Assembly: GCF_006265165.1 (NCBI RefSeq)
Contig: NZ_VDCH01000002.1
Location: 1-64,000 of the forward strand
Direction: 5' to 3'
Source of the DNA: Chlorobaculum thiosulfatiphilum
Lineage (GTDB): Bacteria; Bacteroidota; Chlorobiia; Chlorobiales; Chlorobiaceae
DNA length: 64,000 bases
The notes under the pieces are model-generated. The model was given only the letters and a program-made list of their open reading frames with translations. It ran no database searches and had not been told where the DNA came from. The position numbers and the translations under genes are program-made. Numbering within the stretch: position 1 is the stretch's first letter; every line of letters starts with the position of its first letter. Shown here piece by piece: positions 49,552-58,156 of the stretch.

Positions 49552-50431
49552 TGAACTCATCAACGAAGGGAATCCTGCGCGGCTTTTAATAAAAGTGACG
49601 CGGGATACCCTTCCGCAGGTCAAGGAAAAGTATCCGTTTCTTTATCTTGAGAAGGGACGGATGGAGATCGACGACAGCAGCGTGAAGTGGATCGACTGCG
49701 ACTGCAACGTCGTTCGCCTGCCGGTGGCCATGCTGAACTGTATTCTGCTCGGCCCCGGCACGACGGTGACGCACGAGGCGGTCAAGGTGATGGCCGCCGC
49801 CAATTGCGGCATCTGCTGGGTGGGCGACGACAGCATGATGTTTTTCGCCAGCGGGCAGACGCCAACCAGCAACACGAGGAACATGCACCATCAGATGATG
49901 CTGGCCGCCACTCCGGCAAAATCGCTCGAAGTCGCGCGGCGGATGTTCGCCTACCGCTTTCCCGACGCCGATCTTGAGAAAAAAACGCTGCCGCAGATGA
50001 TGGGCATGGAGGGGCTGCGGGTGCGGAAGTTTTACGAAGAGATGGCCGTGAAGTACAAGGTGGGCTGGAAGGGGCGGCGGTTCGAGCCGGGAAAATTCGA
50101 GATGAGCGACACGACCAACAAGATTCTCACGGCGGCAAACGCGGCCCTGTACAGCATCATTATGTCGGCGGTGCACAGCATGGGCTATTCGCCGCACATC
50201 GGGTTCATTCACGCGGGCAGTCCGCTGCCGTTCATTTACGACCTGGCCGATCTGTACAAACAGCACGTCTCCATCGAGCTGGCTTTTTCGCTGACCGCCG
50301 CAATGGCCGGGTATTACGACCGGTACAAGATCGCCACGGAGTTCCGGCGGCGGGTGATCGAAATCGACCTGCTCGGCAAAATCGGGCCGGATATTGAAAC
50401 CATTCTCGGAAAAAAGCAATGCTCGTTGTAA
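49541..50431 (+). CDS. cas1: CRISPR integrase Cas1
   Basis: The metal-dependent integrase that, with Cas2, inserts new spacers. In this 296-residue type I-E Cas1 the catalytic residues line up: Glu157 (MEGLRVRKFY), His224 (GFIHAG), and Asp234 and Asp237 (FIYDLADLYK). All are present, so the adaptation module looks active. It overlaps both cas5 and cas2, consistent with one operon. Confidence 0.95.
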   Translation: MKSNELINEGNPARLLIKVTRDTLPQVKEKYPFLYLEKGRMEIDDSSVKWIDCDCNVVRLPVAMLNCILLGPGTTVTHEAVKVMAAANCGICWVGDDSMMFFASGQTPTSNTRNMHHQMMLAATPAKSLEVARRMFAYRFPDADLEKKTLPQMMGMEGLRVRKFYEEMAVKYKVGWKGRRFEPGKFEMSDTTNKILTAANAALYSIIMSAVHSMGYSPHIGFIHAGSPLPFIYDLADLYKQHVSIELAFSLTAAMAGYYDRYKIATEFRRRVIEIDLLGKIGPDIETILGKKQCSL

Positions 50432-50754
50432 TCGCCAATGACCTGCCCCCGGCTGTGCGTGGCCGGATGAAGCTCTGGTTCATCGAACCCAGGGCGAACG
50501 TTTTTGTGTCGGGCGTGAGGGACAGCCTGGCCAGAAAGGTGGTGGACTATCTGCACGAGCACTGCCCGCCGAAAAGCGGCCTGATGATTTTCAACAGCTC
50601 GAACGGGTGCCCCGGCTACGAGATTTTCGGCATGGGCGACACGCGCAAAGCCATAACGGAAATCTCCGGCCTACCGCTCGTGATTGAAAAATCCGCCGCC
50701 TCGCCACCAGAAAACCCAAACAGCTTGACGCCAGACGTCCCGAAACCCCAGTAA
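50419..50754 (+). CDS. cas2: CRISPR adaptation protein Cas2e with extended tail
   Basis: The dimer that bridges two Cas1 dimers during spacer acquisition. The 111-residue protein has the type I-E Cas2 ferredoxin-like core (MLVVIANDLPPAVRGRMKLW; KSGLMIFNSSNGCPGYEIF). After the core ends near GLPLVI, a Pro/Ser/Asn-rich tail of about 20 residues follows that is not part of the fold. The stop codon is only 8 bases before the first CRISPR repeat, so the tail-coding DNA lies where the array leader should be. Confidence 0.94.
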   Translation: MLVVIANDLPPAVRGRMKLWFIEPRANVFVSGVRDSLARKVVDYLHEHCPPKSGLMIFNSSNGCPGYEIFGMGDTRKAITEISGLPLVIEKSAASPPENPNSLTPDVPKPQ

Positions 50755-50762
50755 AACCCAGT
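50660..50762 (+). promoter_or_regulatory. Presumed CRISPR leader, overlapping the end of cas2
   Basis: Only AACCCAGT separates the cas2 stop from the first repeat, so any leader needed for transcription and spacer integration must lie within the end of cas2. The limits given are a guess. No good match to an IHF site was seen by eye; a loose CAA-N5-CTTG-like segment lies near 50717-50728. Confidence 0.4.
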
Positions 50763-52559
50763 GTCTTCCCCACGCCCGTGGGGGTGTTTCTCACAGACCA
50801 CGCTTTTCTCAAGCCTGCTGTAGGTCTTCCCCACGCCCGTGGGGGTGTTTCTCTTTACTTTTACCTGCCGTGAGCGAGCGCCAGGTCTTCCCCACGCCCG
50901 TGGGGGTGTTTCTGGATCGAGCTTGGTTGTTCCCGGCACTTGAGGTCTTCCCCACGCCCGTGGGGGTGTTTCCCGCCGCGCCATCGTGATCGCGTAGCAG
51001 TTAGCGTCTTCCCCACGCCCGTGGGGGTGTTTCCGAGTTGCCCTACGAGGCGTTCTCCGGCGGGGCAGTCTTCCCCACGCCCGTGGGGGTGTTTCCGATA
51101 CGGTATCGCCGTTGATGACCTCGAAGAGGTCTTCCCCACGCCCGTGGGGGTGTTTCTTACCTCCGTCTCGCCATTCGCCACGCTTTTTTGTCTTCCCCAC
51201 GCCCGTGGGGGTGTTTCCACATAACCAGCCCGGCTGACAGGGTTGGGCGAGGTCTTCCCCACGCCCGTGGGGGTGTTTCTTACGAATCCATTTCATTCTG
51301 CGCTCTCCCATGGTCTTCCCCACGCCCGTGGGGGTGTTTCTCTCAGGATATGATTGATAAGGGTACCGTAATCGTCTTCCCCACGCCCGTGGGGGTGTTT
51401 CCGTCACCGTCAAGGCAATGGCTGTTGGTGCTGCGTCTTCCCCACGCCCGTGGGGGTGTTTCCTACTCAGAGGATGAACTGCGTATGCGTAGAGGTCTTC
51501 CCCACGCCCGTGGGGGTGTTTCTTGCCCGAGTTCTCGTGGGACACGGACGGGCACGTCTTCCCCACGCCCGTGGGGGTGTTTCCCCTATGGGGACGCCCG
51601 CCCGTCGCAGATTCTACGTCTTCCCCACGCCCGTGGGGGTGTTTCCTACGAACGGTTTGGCCAAATCCTGAGTATTGAGTCTTCCCCACGCCCGTGGGGG
51701 TGTTTCCATGTCGGCCTGAATCTCTCGAATCCGTGCTGGGTCTTCCCCACGCCCGTGGGGGTGTTTCTTCTTTCTGCTTCATGATCTCTCCTCTTTTCGG
51801 TCTTCCCCACGCCCGTGGGGGTGTTTCTTCGGTGCTCGAACAGACCCCGCGCCTCGCGCAGTCTTCCCCACGCCCGTGGGGGTGTTTCCCCAGTAGCGTG
51901 TCGGCCTGAATTCGTGGCCGAGGTCTTCCCCACGCCCGTGGGGGTGTTTCTGACCCGGAATTTTTCAGCTCATGGATTGATCGGTCTTCCCCACGCCCGT
52001 GGGGGTGTTTCCGTCGCGCCAGTTGCCGACACCGAGTACGATGAGTCTTCCCCACGCCCGTGGGGGTGTTTCTTGAGCGTTCAACCGGGAATCCATGCCG
52101 GTAAGGTCTTCCCCACGCCCGTGGGGGTGTTTCTAAATCCGCCTTTCTCCTGATTCGGCAAATGGCGTCTTCCCCACGCCCGTGGGGGTGTTTCTGTATC
52201 TATCGTGCGAAGCAGCTCCTTGACCTCGTCTTCCCCACGCCCGTGGGGGTGTTTCTTTGATATCGGTGATCTCGCCGCTTTCGATCTTGTCTTCCCCACG
52301 CCCGTGGGGGTGTTTCCTCGTTGACGGTCGCGGACTCAGCTCTTGTAAGGTCTTCCCCACGCCCGTGGGGGTGTTTCCAGGTCTTTTACAGCTTTGAACA
52401 CCATTCAGCAGTCTTCCCCACGCCCGTGGGGGTGTTTCTATTGAGCACTCGGTAATCGGCTGGCTTGCTGGTCTTCCCCACGCCCGTGGGGGTGTTTCCT
52501 TCTGATTTCTACCCGTCCGCCAAGATAGGTTGTCTTCCCCACGCCCGTGGGGGTGTTTC
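50763..52559 (+). CRISPR. Type I-E CRISPR array, 30 repeats and 29 spacers
   Basis: The 28-base repeat begins GTCTTCCCC and ends GGGGGTGTTTC, with an internal hairpin CCCCAC...GTGGGG. I located 30 copies, from 50763 to 52532, spaced 60-62 bases (mostly 61), and saw no base change in any of them, including the last. Every one of the 29 spacers begins with C or T (14 C, 15 T). Counting that base as repeat position 29, spacers are 31-33 bases, mostly 32, as normal for type I-E. The repeat direction (similar to the E. coli GAGTTCCCC...GGGGATAAACC form) and the cas2-proximal end both put the leader on the left. The absence of degenerate repeats implies an active or recently active array. Confidence 0.98.
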
Positions 52560-52570
52560 GTTGCAATACG

Positions 52571-52594
52571 TGGACAGTGTGGACGATGTGGATG
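52571..52594. repeat. Dispersed TGGAC repeat, copy 3
   Basis: TGGACAGTG, TGGACGATG and TGGATGG units begin 11 bases after the last CRISPR repeat. The tract marks the trailer side of the array and matches copies at 8200, 19413 and 56961. Confidence 0.5.
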
Positions 52595-52660
52595 GTCGGG
52601 CGATGCGACTGGAAATGGGGGAAGTTGCTCCGCTCGGGCGAAGTTGAGATTTGGCGGGGA

Positions 52661-52689
52661 AGGGCGAACACACAGGTTCGCCCCTACAA
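52661..52689. repeat. Dispersed hairpin repeat, copy 2 (AGGGCG...CGCCCCTACAA)
   Basis: GGGCGAAC, a short loop and GTTCGCCC form a hairpin followed by CTACAA, as in the copy at 947-974. It lies 16 bases after the stop of the DUF4438 gene (minus strand) and may terminate it. Confidence 0.6.
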
Positions 52690-52705
52690 AGAAGTCAGGA
52701 AACCC

Positions 52706-53590
52706 TTACAATCTCGTGCCGATGCCGAGGAGGTCGGCGATGTTGGCTTTGGGGTCAATGACGGGGCGGATGGCGGGGGTGGCGCTGGTCATGATGGTGG
52801 TGACGCCGGGGCCGTGGCCCGCTTCGCGGCAGTCGCTGTGCACCACCACGCCGACGGTGACGGCGCCCTTGCGGTAGGCTCGCCCGTAGCGGTTGTCCTG
52901 GTCGAGCAGCGCCACGAAGTCACCGAAGCGGATGCGGTCGAGGCCGAACTCGCGCACGGCGTCGGGGTCGCTGGTCACGATGTCGTAGTCGCCTTTCGCC
53001 ACGTGCGCCGAGCCGATGCCGGAACCCATGCAGTAGGCCGGAACCACCGTCGTCACCGGCACTTCGAGCACACCATCGTCGGAGACTACGATCTTCATTT
53101 TGGCGAGCAGCGACGGATCGAGGTTGAAGAGCGCAATTTCCGGGAAGTCGGTCAGCTTCAGCCCCTGCCCTTTCGAGCGAACCATGATGGTGTCGCCGTA
53201 GGCCATCTTCTCCTTGGTTTCACGCGGGAAATCGACGATGATGTGCTCCGAGCCGCCGTGATGGCCAAGCACCACGCCCGACTCGCCTTTGGCCTCGCCG
53301 GAGACGATGGTGGCCGTGTTGCCCACGCAGCTCAACATCTGCACTGTGACGTTCGGATGCTCGTAGGGTTTGTGCGTGTCGGCGGTGCAGCTCACGCCGG
53401 GTTCGATGTGGTCGCCCTCCCAGCCAAACGCCGGGTCGCCGACCTGAAGGTTGAGCGTGATGCCGCCGATGGAGGGCAGAATGAAGGGTGTGCCCTGGTG
53501 ATCGACCTCCCAGGTGCCGCGAGTGCGGGGCTGGCCGGGCTGGCACTGAAGCAGGATTTCGACAAGGCGGTTTTCGTTGGTTGCAAGCAT
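52706..53590 (-). CDS. DUF4438-family protein
   Basis: A 294-residue protein matching the DUF4438 family in layout; the family has no agreed function. Seen: N-terminal [15 protein letters not shown], then Gly/His-rich stretches [26 protein letters not shown] and [17 protein letters not shown], which could bind metal, and [13 protein letters not shown]. The ATG at 53590 is chosen over a frame to 53638. There is no signal peptide. It sits on the minus strand facing the CRISPR trailer, with no obvious functional neighbours. Confidence 0.75.
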   Translation of the reverse strand: MLATNENRLVEILLQCQPGQPRTRGTWEVDHQGTPFILPSIGGITLNLQVGDPAFGWEGDHIEPGVSCTADTHKPYEHPNVTVQMLSCVGNTATIVSGEAKGESGVVLGHHGGSEHIIVDFPRETKEKMAYGDTIMVRSKGQGLKLTDFPEIALFNLDPSLLAKMKIVVSDDGVLEVPVTTVVPAYCMGSGIGSAHVAKGDYDIVTSDPDAVREFGLDRIRFGDFVALLDQDNRYGRAYRKGAVTVGVVVHSDCREAGHGPGVTTIMTSATPAIRPVIDPKANIADLLGIGTRL

Positions 53591-53883
53591 GGCGTAATCA
53601 AGAGTTTGATGGTGAAAAAACACGGCAGCGGAGCGCATCTGCGGCGGCGAAAATGGCCTCCGACAAAACGGTCAACCGTGGTTCAAGAATGAAGAAAATT
53701 AATGCCGGATGGCGAGATCAGGAAAAAAACCTTCAAAAAGAGAACTTTTTCCCCGGATTCGCACAGATATGGCGTATTAGAGGCGTACTGAATTTTCCTT
53801 TCCGGGCTTTTTTTATAACATTGATGTCTAAGATTTTTGCAAGGTGTTTCACCCTTCGTGTTTCGTGAACTTATGTAGTAACT

Positions 53884-55302
53884 ATGTCCAATTCCCAATT
53901 TCGCCATTTTCTTTTGAGGTTGCGCCGTTCGGCCCTGTTCCGAAGTCGTCCCCTCCTTCTTGCGTCATCGACGGCGCTACTCATCGTCCTCTTCTTTTCA
54001 GTCAGCCTCATCCTTTCAGCAACATCCCGGCAGACCGCGTCCGATCACGGATCGACCTCGCCGATGCACACGCTCTTCAAATCGGTCGGCCTCGCCAGCG
54101 ACGACGAGCTTGGCCTGAATGACGAGTCCGACAAGGTAACGCTCGACGAGGGCGAAAACGATCCTGCCAGAAAGATCGAAAAGAGAACCCTCAAAAAAGG
54201 GGACTCCATCTACACCATTCTCACCGCCGCCGGGCTGACGCCTTCCGAAGTCCATCGACTGACCGTTCAGCTCAAGGGAAACGCGGCGATCAAGGGGCTG
54301 AAAGCCGGTAAAACCTATGAGTTTGAAACCGGAAGAAACGGAAAGTTCGTCCGCTTCTCCTTGCAGTCGAGCCCCTACGAAACGCTTCATATCGTCAGGG
54401 ATGAACAGACCGGCAGGGTGAGCGCTGAACGCGAAACCATCGAATACGACACCAGGGTCGCCACCATCGAAGGAACTCTCAGCTCTTCGCTGTCGAGCGA
54501 GCTGCGCAGCCGGAACCGCTCTTCGCTCAATCCGAAACTCAGAAAAATCCTCTCCACCAGGCTCAATTTCAGAAAAGACATCCAGGCCGGAGCGACCTAC
54601 CGGATTCTTTTCCAGGAGCAGTGGAGCGGCACGGATTTCATTGGCACCGGCGACATTCTCGCCATCGAAATCAGCTCGAAGGGCCGGAATTTCAAAGCCT
54701 ATCAGTTCACCAATGCCAAGGGCGACACGGCCTACTACGATGAAAAAGGACGCGCCATGGCGCAGGGCAGAACCATGTTTATCCAGCCTTGCCGCTTCAG
54801 CCGCGTTTCGAGCGGATTCGGCTATCGCACTCACCCGGTGACCGGCAGGCGTCAGTACCACGGCGGCGTCGATCTGGCCGCGTCAACCGGTACGCCGGTG
54901 AAGGCCGTGGCTGACGGGCGCATCATCTTCCGCGGACGCAAAGGCAACGCGGGCAACATGATCACCATCGCCCATTCCGGAAAAGTTCATACGATGTACC
55001 TGCACCTGAGCCGTTACGCATCGGGCAGCCGTTACGGTAAAAAAATCAAGCAGGGCGACATCATCGGCTATGTCGGTTCGACCGGCCGCTCGACGGGGCC
55101 GCACCTCGATTTCAGGATCATCAGGAACGGACGCCCGCAGAATCCGCTGGTTGCGCTGAAGCAGGCCGCGCCGCGCCGCTCGCTTTCCCGATCGGAACTG
55201 CACCGCTTCATGGCAAGGGTGCAGACCTATCATCAGCAGCTCGACAGCCAGCGCACGGTCATGGTTGCCGATACCGGCAAACGGCGCGAAACGCTGCTCT
55301 GA
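53884..55302 (+). CDS. M23-family peptidoglycan endopeptidase, membrane-anchored
   Basis: A 472-residue envelope protein likely to trim peptidoglycan cross-links. One membrane helix lies at about residues 20-40, followed by a periplasmic linker with an OapA/LysM-like domain (LKKGDSIYTILTAAGLTPSEVHRL, about 100-160), a middle domain, and an M23 (LytM) domain from about 320. The zinc site shows HGGVD (His and Asp), and MYLHL. The usual final HxH motif reads GPHLDFRI, so the second His is replaced by Asp. That form occurs in some M23 members and could still bind zinc. A strong terminator follows. Confidence 0.88.
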   Translation: MSNSQFRHFLLRLRRSALFRSRPLLLASSTALLIVLFFSVSLILSATSRQTASDHGSTSPMHTLFKSVGLASDDELGLNDESDKVTLDEGENDPARKIEKRTLKKGDSIYTILTAAGLTPSEVHRLTVQLKGNAAIKGLKAGKTYEFETGRNGKFVRFSLQSSPYETLHIVRDEQTGRVSAERETIEYDTRVATIEGTLSSSLSSELRSRNRSSLNPKLRKILSTRLNFRKDIQAGATYRILFQEQWSGTDFIGTGDILAIEISSKGRNFKAYQFTNAKGDTAYYDEKGRAMAQGRTMFIQPCRFSRVSSGFGYRTHPVTGRRQYHGGVDLAASTGTPVKAVADGRIIFRGRKGNAGNMITIAHSGKVHTMYLHLSRYASGSRYGKKIKQGDIIGYVGSTGRSTGPHLDFRIIRNGRPQNPLVALKQAAPRRSLSRSELHRFMARVQTYHQQLDSQRTVMVADTGKRRETLL

Positions 55303-55326
55303 GCCAATCGGCGCGTTTCATGCAAA

Positions 55327-55366
55327 AAGCCCCCGGAATGCTGATGACTCGGCATTCCGGGGGCTT
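55327..55366. terminator. Bidirectional terminator, 15-bp perfect stem
   Basis: AAGCCCCCGGAATGC at 55327-55341 is exactly complementary to 55352-55366, around a 10-base loop. It lies between the convergent M23 peptidase and arfB genes. Confidence 0.88.
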
Positions 55367-55404
55367 CTTCGTTTCCGTCGCGGCGTCACCGGACGCGCCA
55401 CGGC

Positions 55405-55821
55405 TCACTCGTCACCGATGGACTTTCTCGACGCCTTGAGTTCTCCTCTTTTCGCCTTCGTTTCGAGCCGCTTCGCCGAGGCGCTTTTTGGCGGTCTGGT
55501 GGGCTTGCGCATCTTCTGCTCGACGAGCGCCTTGGTCAGAATGCCTTGGAAGCGCTCGATGGCGTCCTGGCGGTTCCGCTCCTGCGTACGGTAGCGCTGG
55601 GCGCGGATGACGATCACCCCCTCCCGCGTTATCCGGCGGTCATTGAGCCGCGCAAGCCGCTCTTTCAGCTCCGGCGGCAGGGACGAAGCGCCGATGTCGA
55701 AGCGCAGATGCACCGCCGTTTCGACCTTGTTGACATTCTGCCCGCCCGCGCCCTGCGAGCGCATGGCCTTGATTTCGATCTCGCTGTCGTCAACCGAAAA
55801 TCCCCTTGCGATCCTGATCAT
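55405..55821 (-). CDS. arfB: Peptidyl-tRNA hydrolase ArfB (alternative ribosome rescue)
   Basis: A codon-independent release factor that frees ribosomes stalled without a stop codon. The 138-residue protein has the catalytic GGQ motif at residues 26-28 (SQGAGGQNVNKVET) and a basic C-terminal tail (KRLETKAKRGELKASRK) that enters the empty mRNA channel. No stop-codon recognition domain is present, which distinguishes it from RF1/RF2. It overlaps the end of the HAD gene by 4 bases, so the two are coupled. Confidence 0.93.
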   Translation of the reverse strand: MIRIARGFSVDDSEIEIKAMRSQGAGGQNVNKVETAVHLRFDIGASSLPPELKERLARLNDRRITREGVIVIRAQRYRTQERNRQDAIERFQGILTKALVEQKMRKPTRPPKSASAKRLETKAKRGELKASRKSIGDE

Positions 55822-56450
55822 AGGGATGCCTCCTCATGGACGGAATGTTGCGAAAAAGCCGCCAGCGCCGACGAGGCGAGCGTCTCCTTCCAGCTCCGGA
55901 ACAGGATGCTTTGGATGCCAGCCACGGCGCACGTGCGGGTGTTGACCTCGCGGTCGTCGATCAGGAGAAATTCAGAGGCGTCGAGGCCGTCGGAGGAATC
56001 GAGCACGTACCGGAACGCTTCCGGCGAGCGCTTCAGCCAGCCGTGCTCGTAGGAGAGAAAATAGCGATCCATGTTCCGCAGCACCGGAAAGCGGTCGATG
56101 AGGAAGGCGAAGTGCAGCGGGTCGGTGTCGCTCATGATCCAGAGGCGGTGGCGTTGCCGCAGCGCTTCGACCGCTTCGGCGCTGCCGGGCGTCGGCGCGA
56201 AAATGTCTTGCCAGGCGAGCCGGAGCCGGTCGGGCGGCAGGTCGCGCGTGAGCGGATCGGCGGCGATCATGGCGAGATACTCCAGCGGGCCGGTGCGCCC
56301 GGTGTCGTGACGATCCTTGAGTTCACCCTGGCAATAGCGCTCCATGATCGCCGCCGCGCCCGGCTCGCCCTCGCGCGAAACCGCCCGGCAGAACGGCATG
56401 AAGTCCACGTTAACCAGCACGTTGCCAATATCGAGAAGAATGATGCCCAT
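55818..56450 (-). CDS. HAD-superfamily phosphatase
   Basis: A 210-residue HAD-IA type hydrolase. The first motif is LLDIGNVL (nucleophile Asp7; the usual second Asp is replaced by Gly-Asn as in the YihX-like group), followed by a helical cap, MSDTD (motif II), a lysine in LKRSPEAF (motif III), and LLIDDRE (motif IV). Phosphosugars are common substrates for such enzymes, but the actual one is unknown. It is translationally coupled to arfB. Confidence 0.85.
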   Translation of the reverse strand: MGIILLDIGNVLVNVDFMPFCRAVSREGEPGAAAIMERYCQGELKDRHDTGRTGPLEYLAMIAADPLTRDLPPDRLRLAWQDIFAPTPGSAEAVEALRQRHRLWIMSDTDPLHFAFLIDRFPVLRNMDRYFLSYEHGWLKRSPEAFRYVLDSSDGLDASEFLLIDDREVNTRTCAVAGIQSILFRSWKETLASSALAAFSQHSVHEEASL

Positions 56451-56701
56451 GCGAGAGGATGGTTATGATCGATCGCCGGTACAGGCGAAAAGGAGCGCCG
56501 CCGTCAGTCGGCATCGGGTCTCTGACGGAAGATATATTAACCAAACGCCGACCAAGAGACAATGACAAAAAGCTCATCAGGCTGGGCCGCCGCTTGCGTG
56601 GAACTCTTTGCACCTCTGTTGCGTCATGGATAGTTCCAACCTCAGGCTTCATGCCGGTTTTTGCTGACGGCAAACACCATATTCCACAGGAGGAAAAAGC
56701 T

Positions 56702-56950
56702 ATGGCCAACAACAAACTGAAGCATACGGCAAATGCGACCGGCCCGTTCTATGTCACCAGCCCGGACGATCCCGACGGACAGGGTTGCAACGGCTGCACC
56801 ATCTGCTACAACGCCGCCCCGGACTTCTTTGCCGAAGACGAGGAGGGATTCGCCTACGTGGCGCAGCAACCCGAATCGGAAGCCGATATCGCCCTCTGCC
56901 GCGAGCAGATGGAGGCCTGCCCCACAAACGCCATCGGCGACGACGGGTGA
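56702..56950 (+). CDS. Ferredoxin, single-cluster
   Basis: An 82-residue small iron-sulfur protein, likely a soluble electron carrier. The cluster ligands are in GCNGCTICYNAAP (CxxCxxC) and a distant CP in EACPTNAI, giving one [4Fe-4S] or [3Fe-4S] cluster. A second CxxCxxC is absent; one further Cys (ALCREQ) is nearby. The ATG at 56702 is supported by an AGGAGGAAA site; the long frame upstream is not real. Many ferredoxins serve the reductive TCA cycle and photosynthesis in these bacteria; which role this one has is unknown. Confidence 0.88.
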   Translation: MANNKLKHTANATGPFYVTSPDDPDGQGCNGCTICYNAAPDFFAEDEEGFAYVAQQPESEADIALCREQMEACPTNAIGDDG

Positions 56951-56960
56951 ATGCAAGAAC

Positions 56961-57028
56961 TGGACGCGGTGGACGTTGTGGACAAAGAAAATTTTTATTG
57001 TCCACTTCGTCCGTGCCAGTCCACTTCC
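56961..57028. repeat. Dispersed TGGAC repeat, copy 4, as inverted pair
   Basis: Three TGGAC units (56961-56982) face three GTCC units (57000-57025) across an AT-rich centre, so this copy could fold into a long imperfect hairpin just after the ferredoxin stop. The other copies are single arms. Confidence 0.55.
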
Positions 57029-57035
57029 CCAAAAC

Positions 57036-57065
57036 AAAACTGCCGGGCATCAACCCGGCAGTTTT
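57036..57065. terminator. Bidirectional terminator, 12-bp perfect stem
   Basis: AAAACTGCCGGG (57036-57047) and its exact complement (57054-57065) enclose CATCAA. It lies between the convergent ferredoxin and WD40 genes. Confidence 0.88.
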
Positions 57066-57082
57066 GTTAACATCACGAAGCT

Positions 57083-58033
57083 TTACACGACGCCCCAGAG
57101 CTTGATCTTGAAGTCGTCGCTGCCGCTGGCGATCACCTTGCCGTCCGGCGAGAAGGCGACCGACTGCACCTCGTGCGTGTGGCCGCGATAGGTGTGCGCG
57201 AGCGTTCCTTTCTCCACGTCCCAGAGCCGCACCGACTCGTCGTTGGCCGCGCTGGCGATGAGCGTACCCGCCGGGTTGAAGCAGAGGCTGCGAACGCCAT
57301 CTTCGTGCCCTTCGAGGATGTGGATGACTTTGCCGCTCGTCGCGTCGAGCACCTTCACCTTGGCGTCGCGACCGCACAGCGCGATTTTGCTGCCATCCGG
57401 GCTGAAGGCCGCGAAGTGCGAGAGCGTGTCGCCGGTCGCGTAGTTGGCGATGTTCTTGCCGGTTTCGATATCCCAGATTTTCACCACCGGCTCCTCGCCG
57501 CAGCTCACGAGCTTTTTGCCGTCGGCGCTGTAGGCGATGCATTCGATGTAGGACTTGTGGCCAAAGAGCGTTTTCAGCTCACTGCCGGTTTCGGCGTCCC
57601 AGAACTTGATGGTGGTGTCGCGCGAGCAACTGGCCACCACCTTGCCGTCGGGGCTGAAGGCGATCATGCGCACCTCGGTATCGTGCCCCTTGCAGACGTG
57701 CAGGCACTTGCCGGTCACCACGTCCCAGATGCGCACGGTGCTGTCGATGCTGCCGCTGGCGACCTTGTCGCCCTTGGGGCTGTAATCGACGCACTTGACC
57801 CAGGTGGTATGGCCCGACATGGTATGGATCGCGTTGCCGGTCTCGACATTCCACAACTTCACCTTTTCGTCGAAGCTGCCGCTGACCAGCTTCTTGCCGT
57901 CGGGGCTGAAGCGTACGCCAAGCACCCGGTCTTCGTGACCAGTGAGGGTTTTGATCAAGGCCGCGTCTTCGCGCACCTGAGGCCGTTTCAATTCCACCTC
58001 TTTTTTGCCGAATATCTTCGAAAGAAAACCCAT
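57083..58033 (-). CDS. WD40 beta-propeller protein, seven repeats
   Basis: A 316-residue soluble protein made almost entirely of seven WD40 repeats, each about 42 residues with a GH start and a WD-type end (for example GHEDRV to LWNVETG; GHTTWV to IWDVVTG). The fifth repeat has lost GH (GDTLSH). The repeats are similar to each other, especially FSPDGK segments. A short N-terminal lead (MGFLSKIFGKKEVELKRPQ) precedes the propeller. The ATG at 58033 is chosen; the longer frame to 58132 is not supported. It is presumably a scaffold for protein complexes; its partners are unknown. Confidence 0.9.
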   Translation of the reverse strand: MGFLSKIFGKKEVELKRPQVREDAALIKTLTGHEDRVLGVRFSPDGKKLVSGSFDEKVKLWNVETGNAIHTMSGHTTWVKCVDYSPKGDKVASGSIDSTVRIWDVVTGKCLHVCKGHDTEVRMIAFSPDGKVVASCSRDTTIKFWDAETGSELKTLFGHKSYIECIAYSADGKKLVSCGEEPVVKIWDIETGKNIANYATGDTLSHFAAFSPDGSKIALCGRDAKVKVLDATSGKVIHILEGHEDGVRSLCFNPAGTLIASAANDESVRLWDVEKGTLAHTYRGHTHEVQSVAFSPDGKVIASGSDDFKIKLWGVV

Positions 58034-58156
58034 GTGTGTAGTTCGTTTGATGGTTGCCGGGCGACGGCATGACGATGCCGGAAAACGCCTGAAAAAATTG
58101 TCTGCTAATTTAAAAAATTTTATCCGTATCACCCACCGCCGACGCGCTCTGCGCTG

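Noticed and set aside
50616-52055. Long minus-strand open frame of 479 codons, and similar frames on both strands, across the array
   Set aside because: They are translations of the CRISPR repeat, giving the same short peptide (KHPHGRGED and similar) every 61 bases; not proteins.
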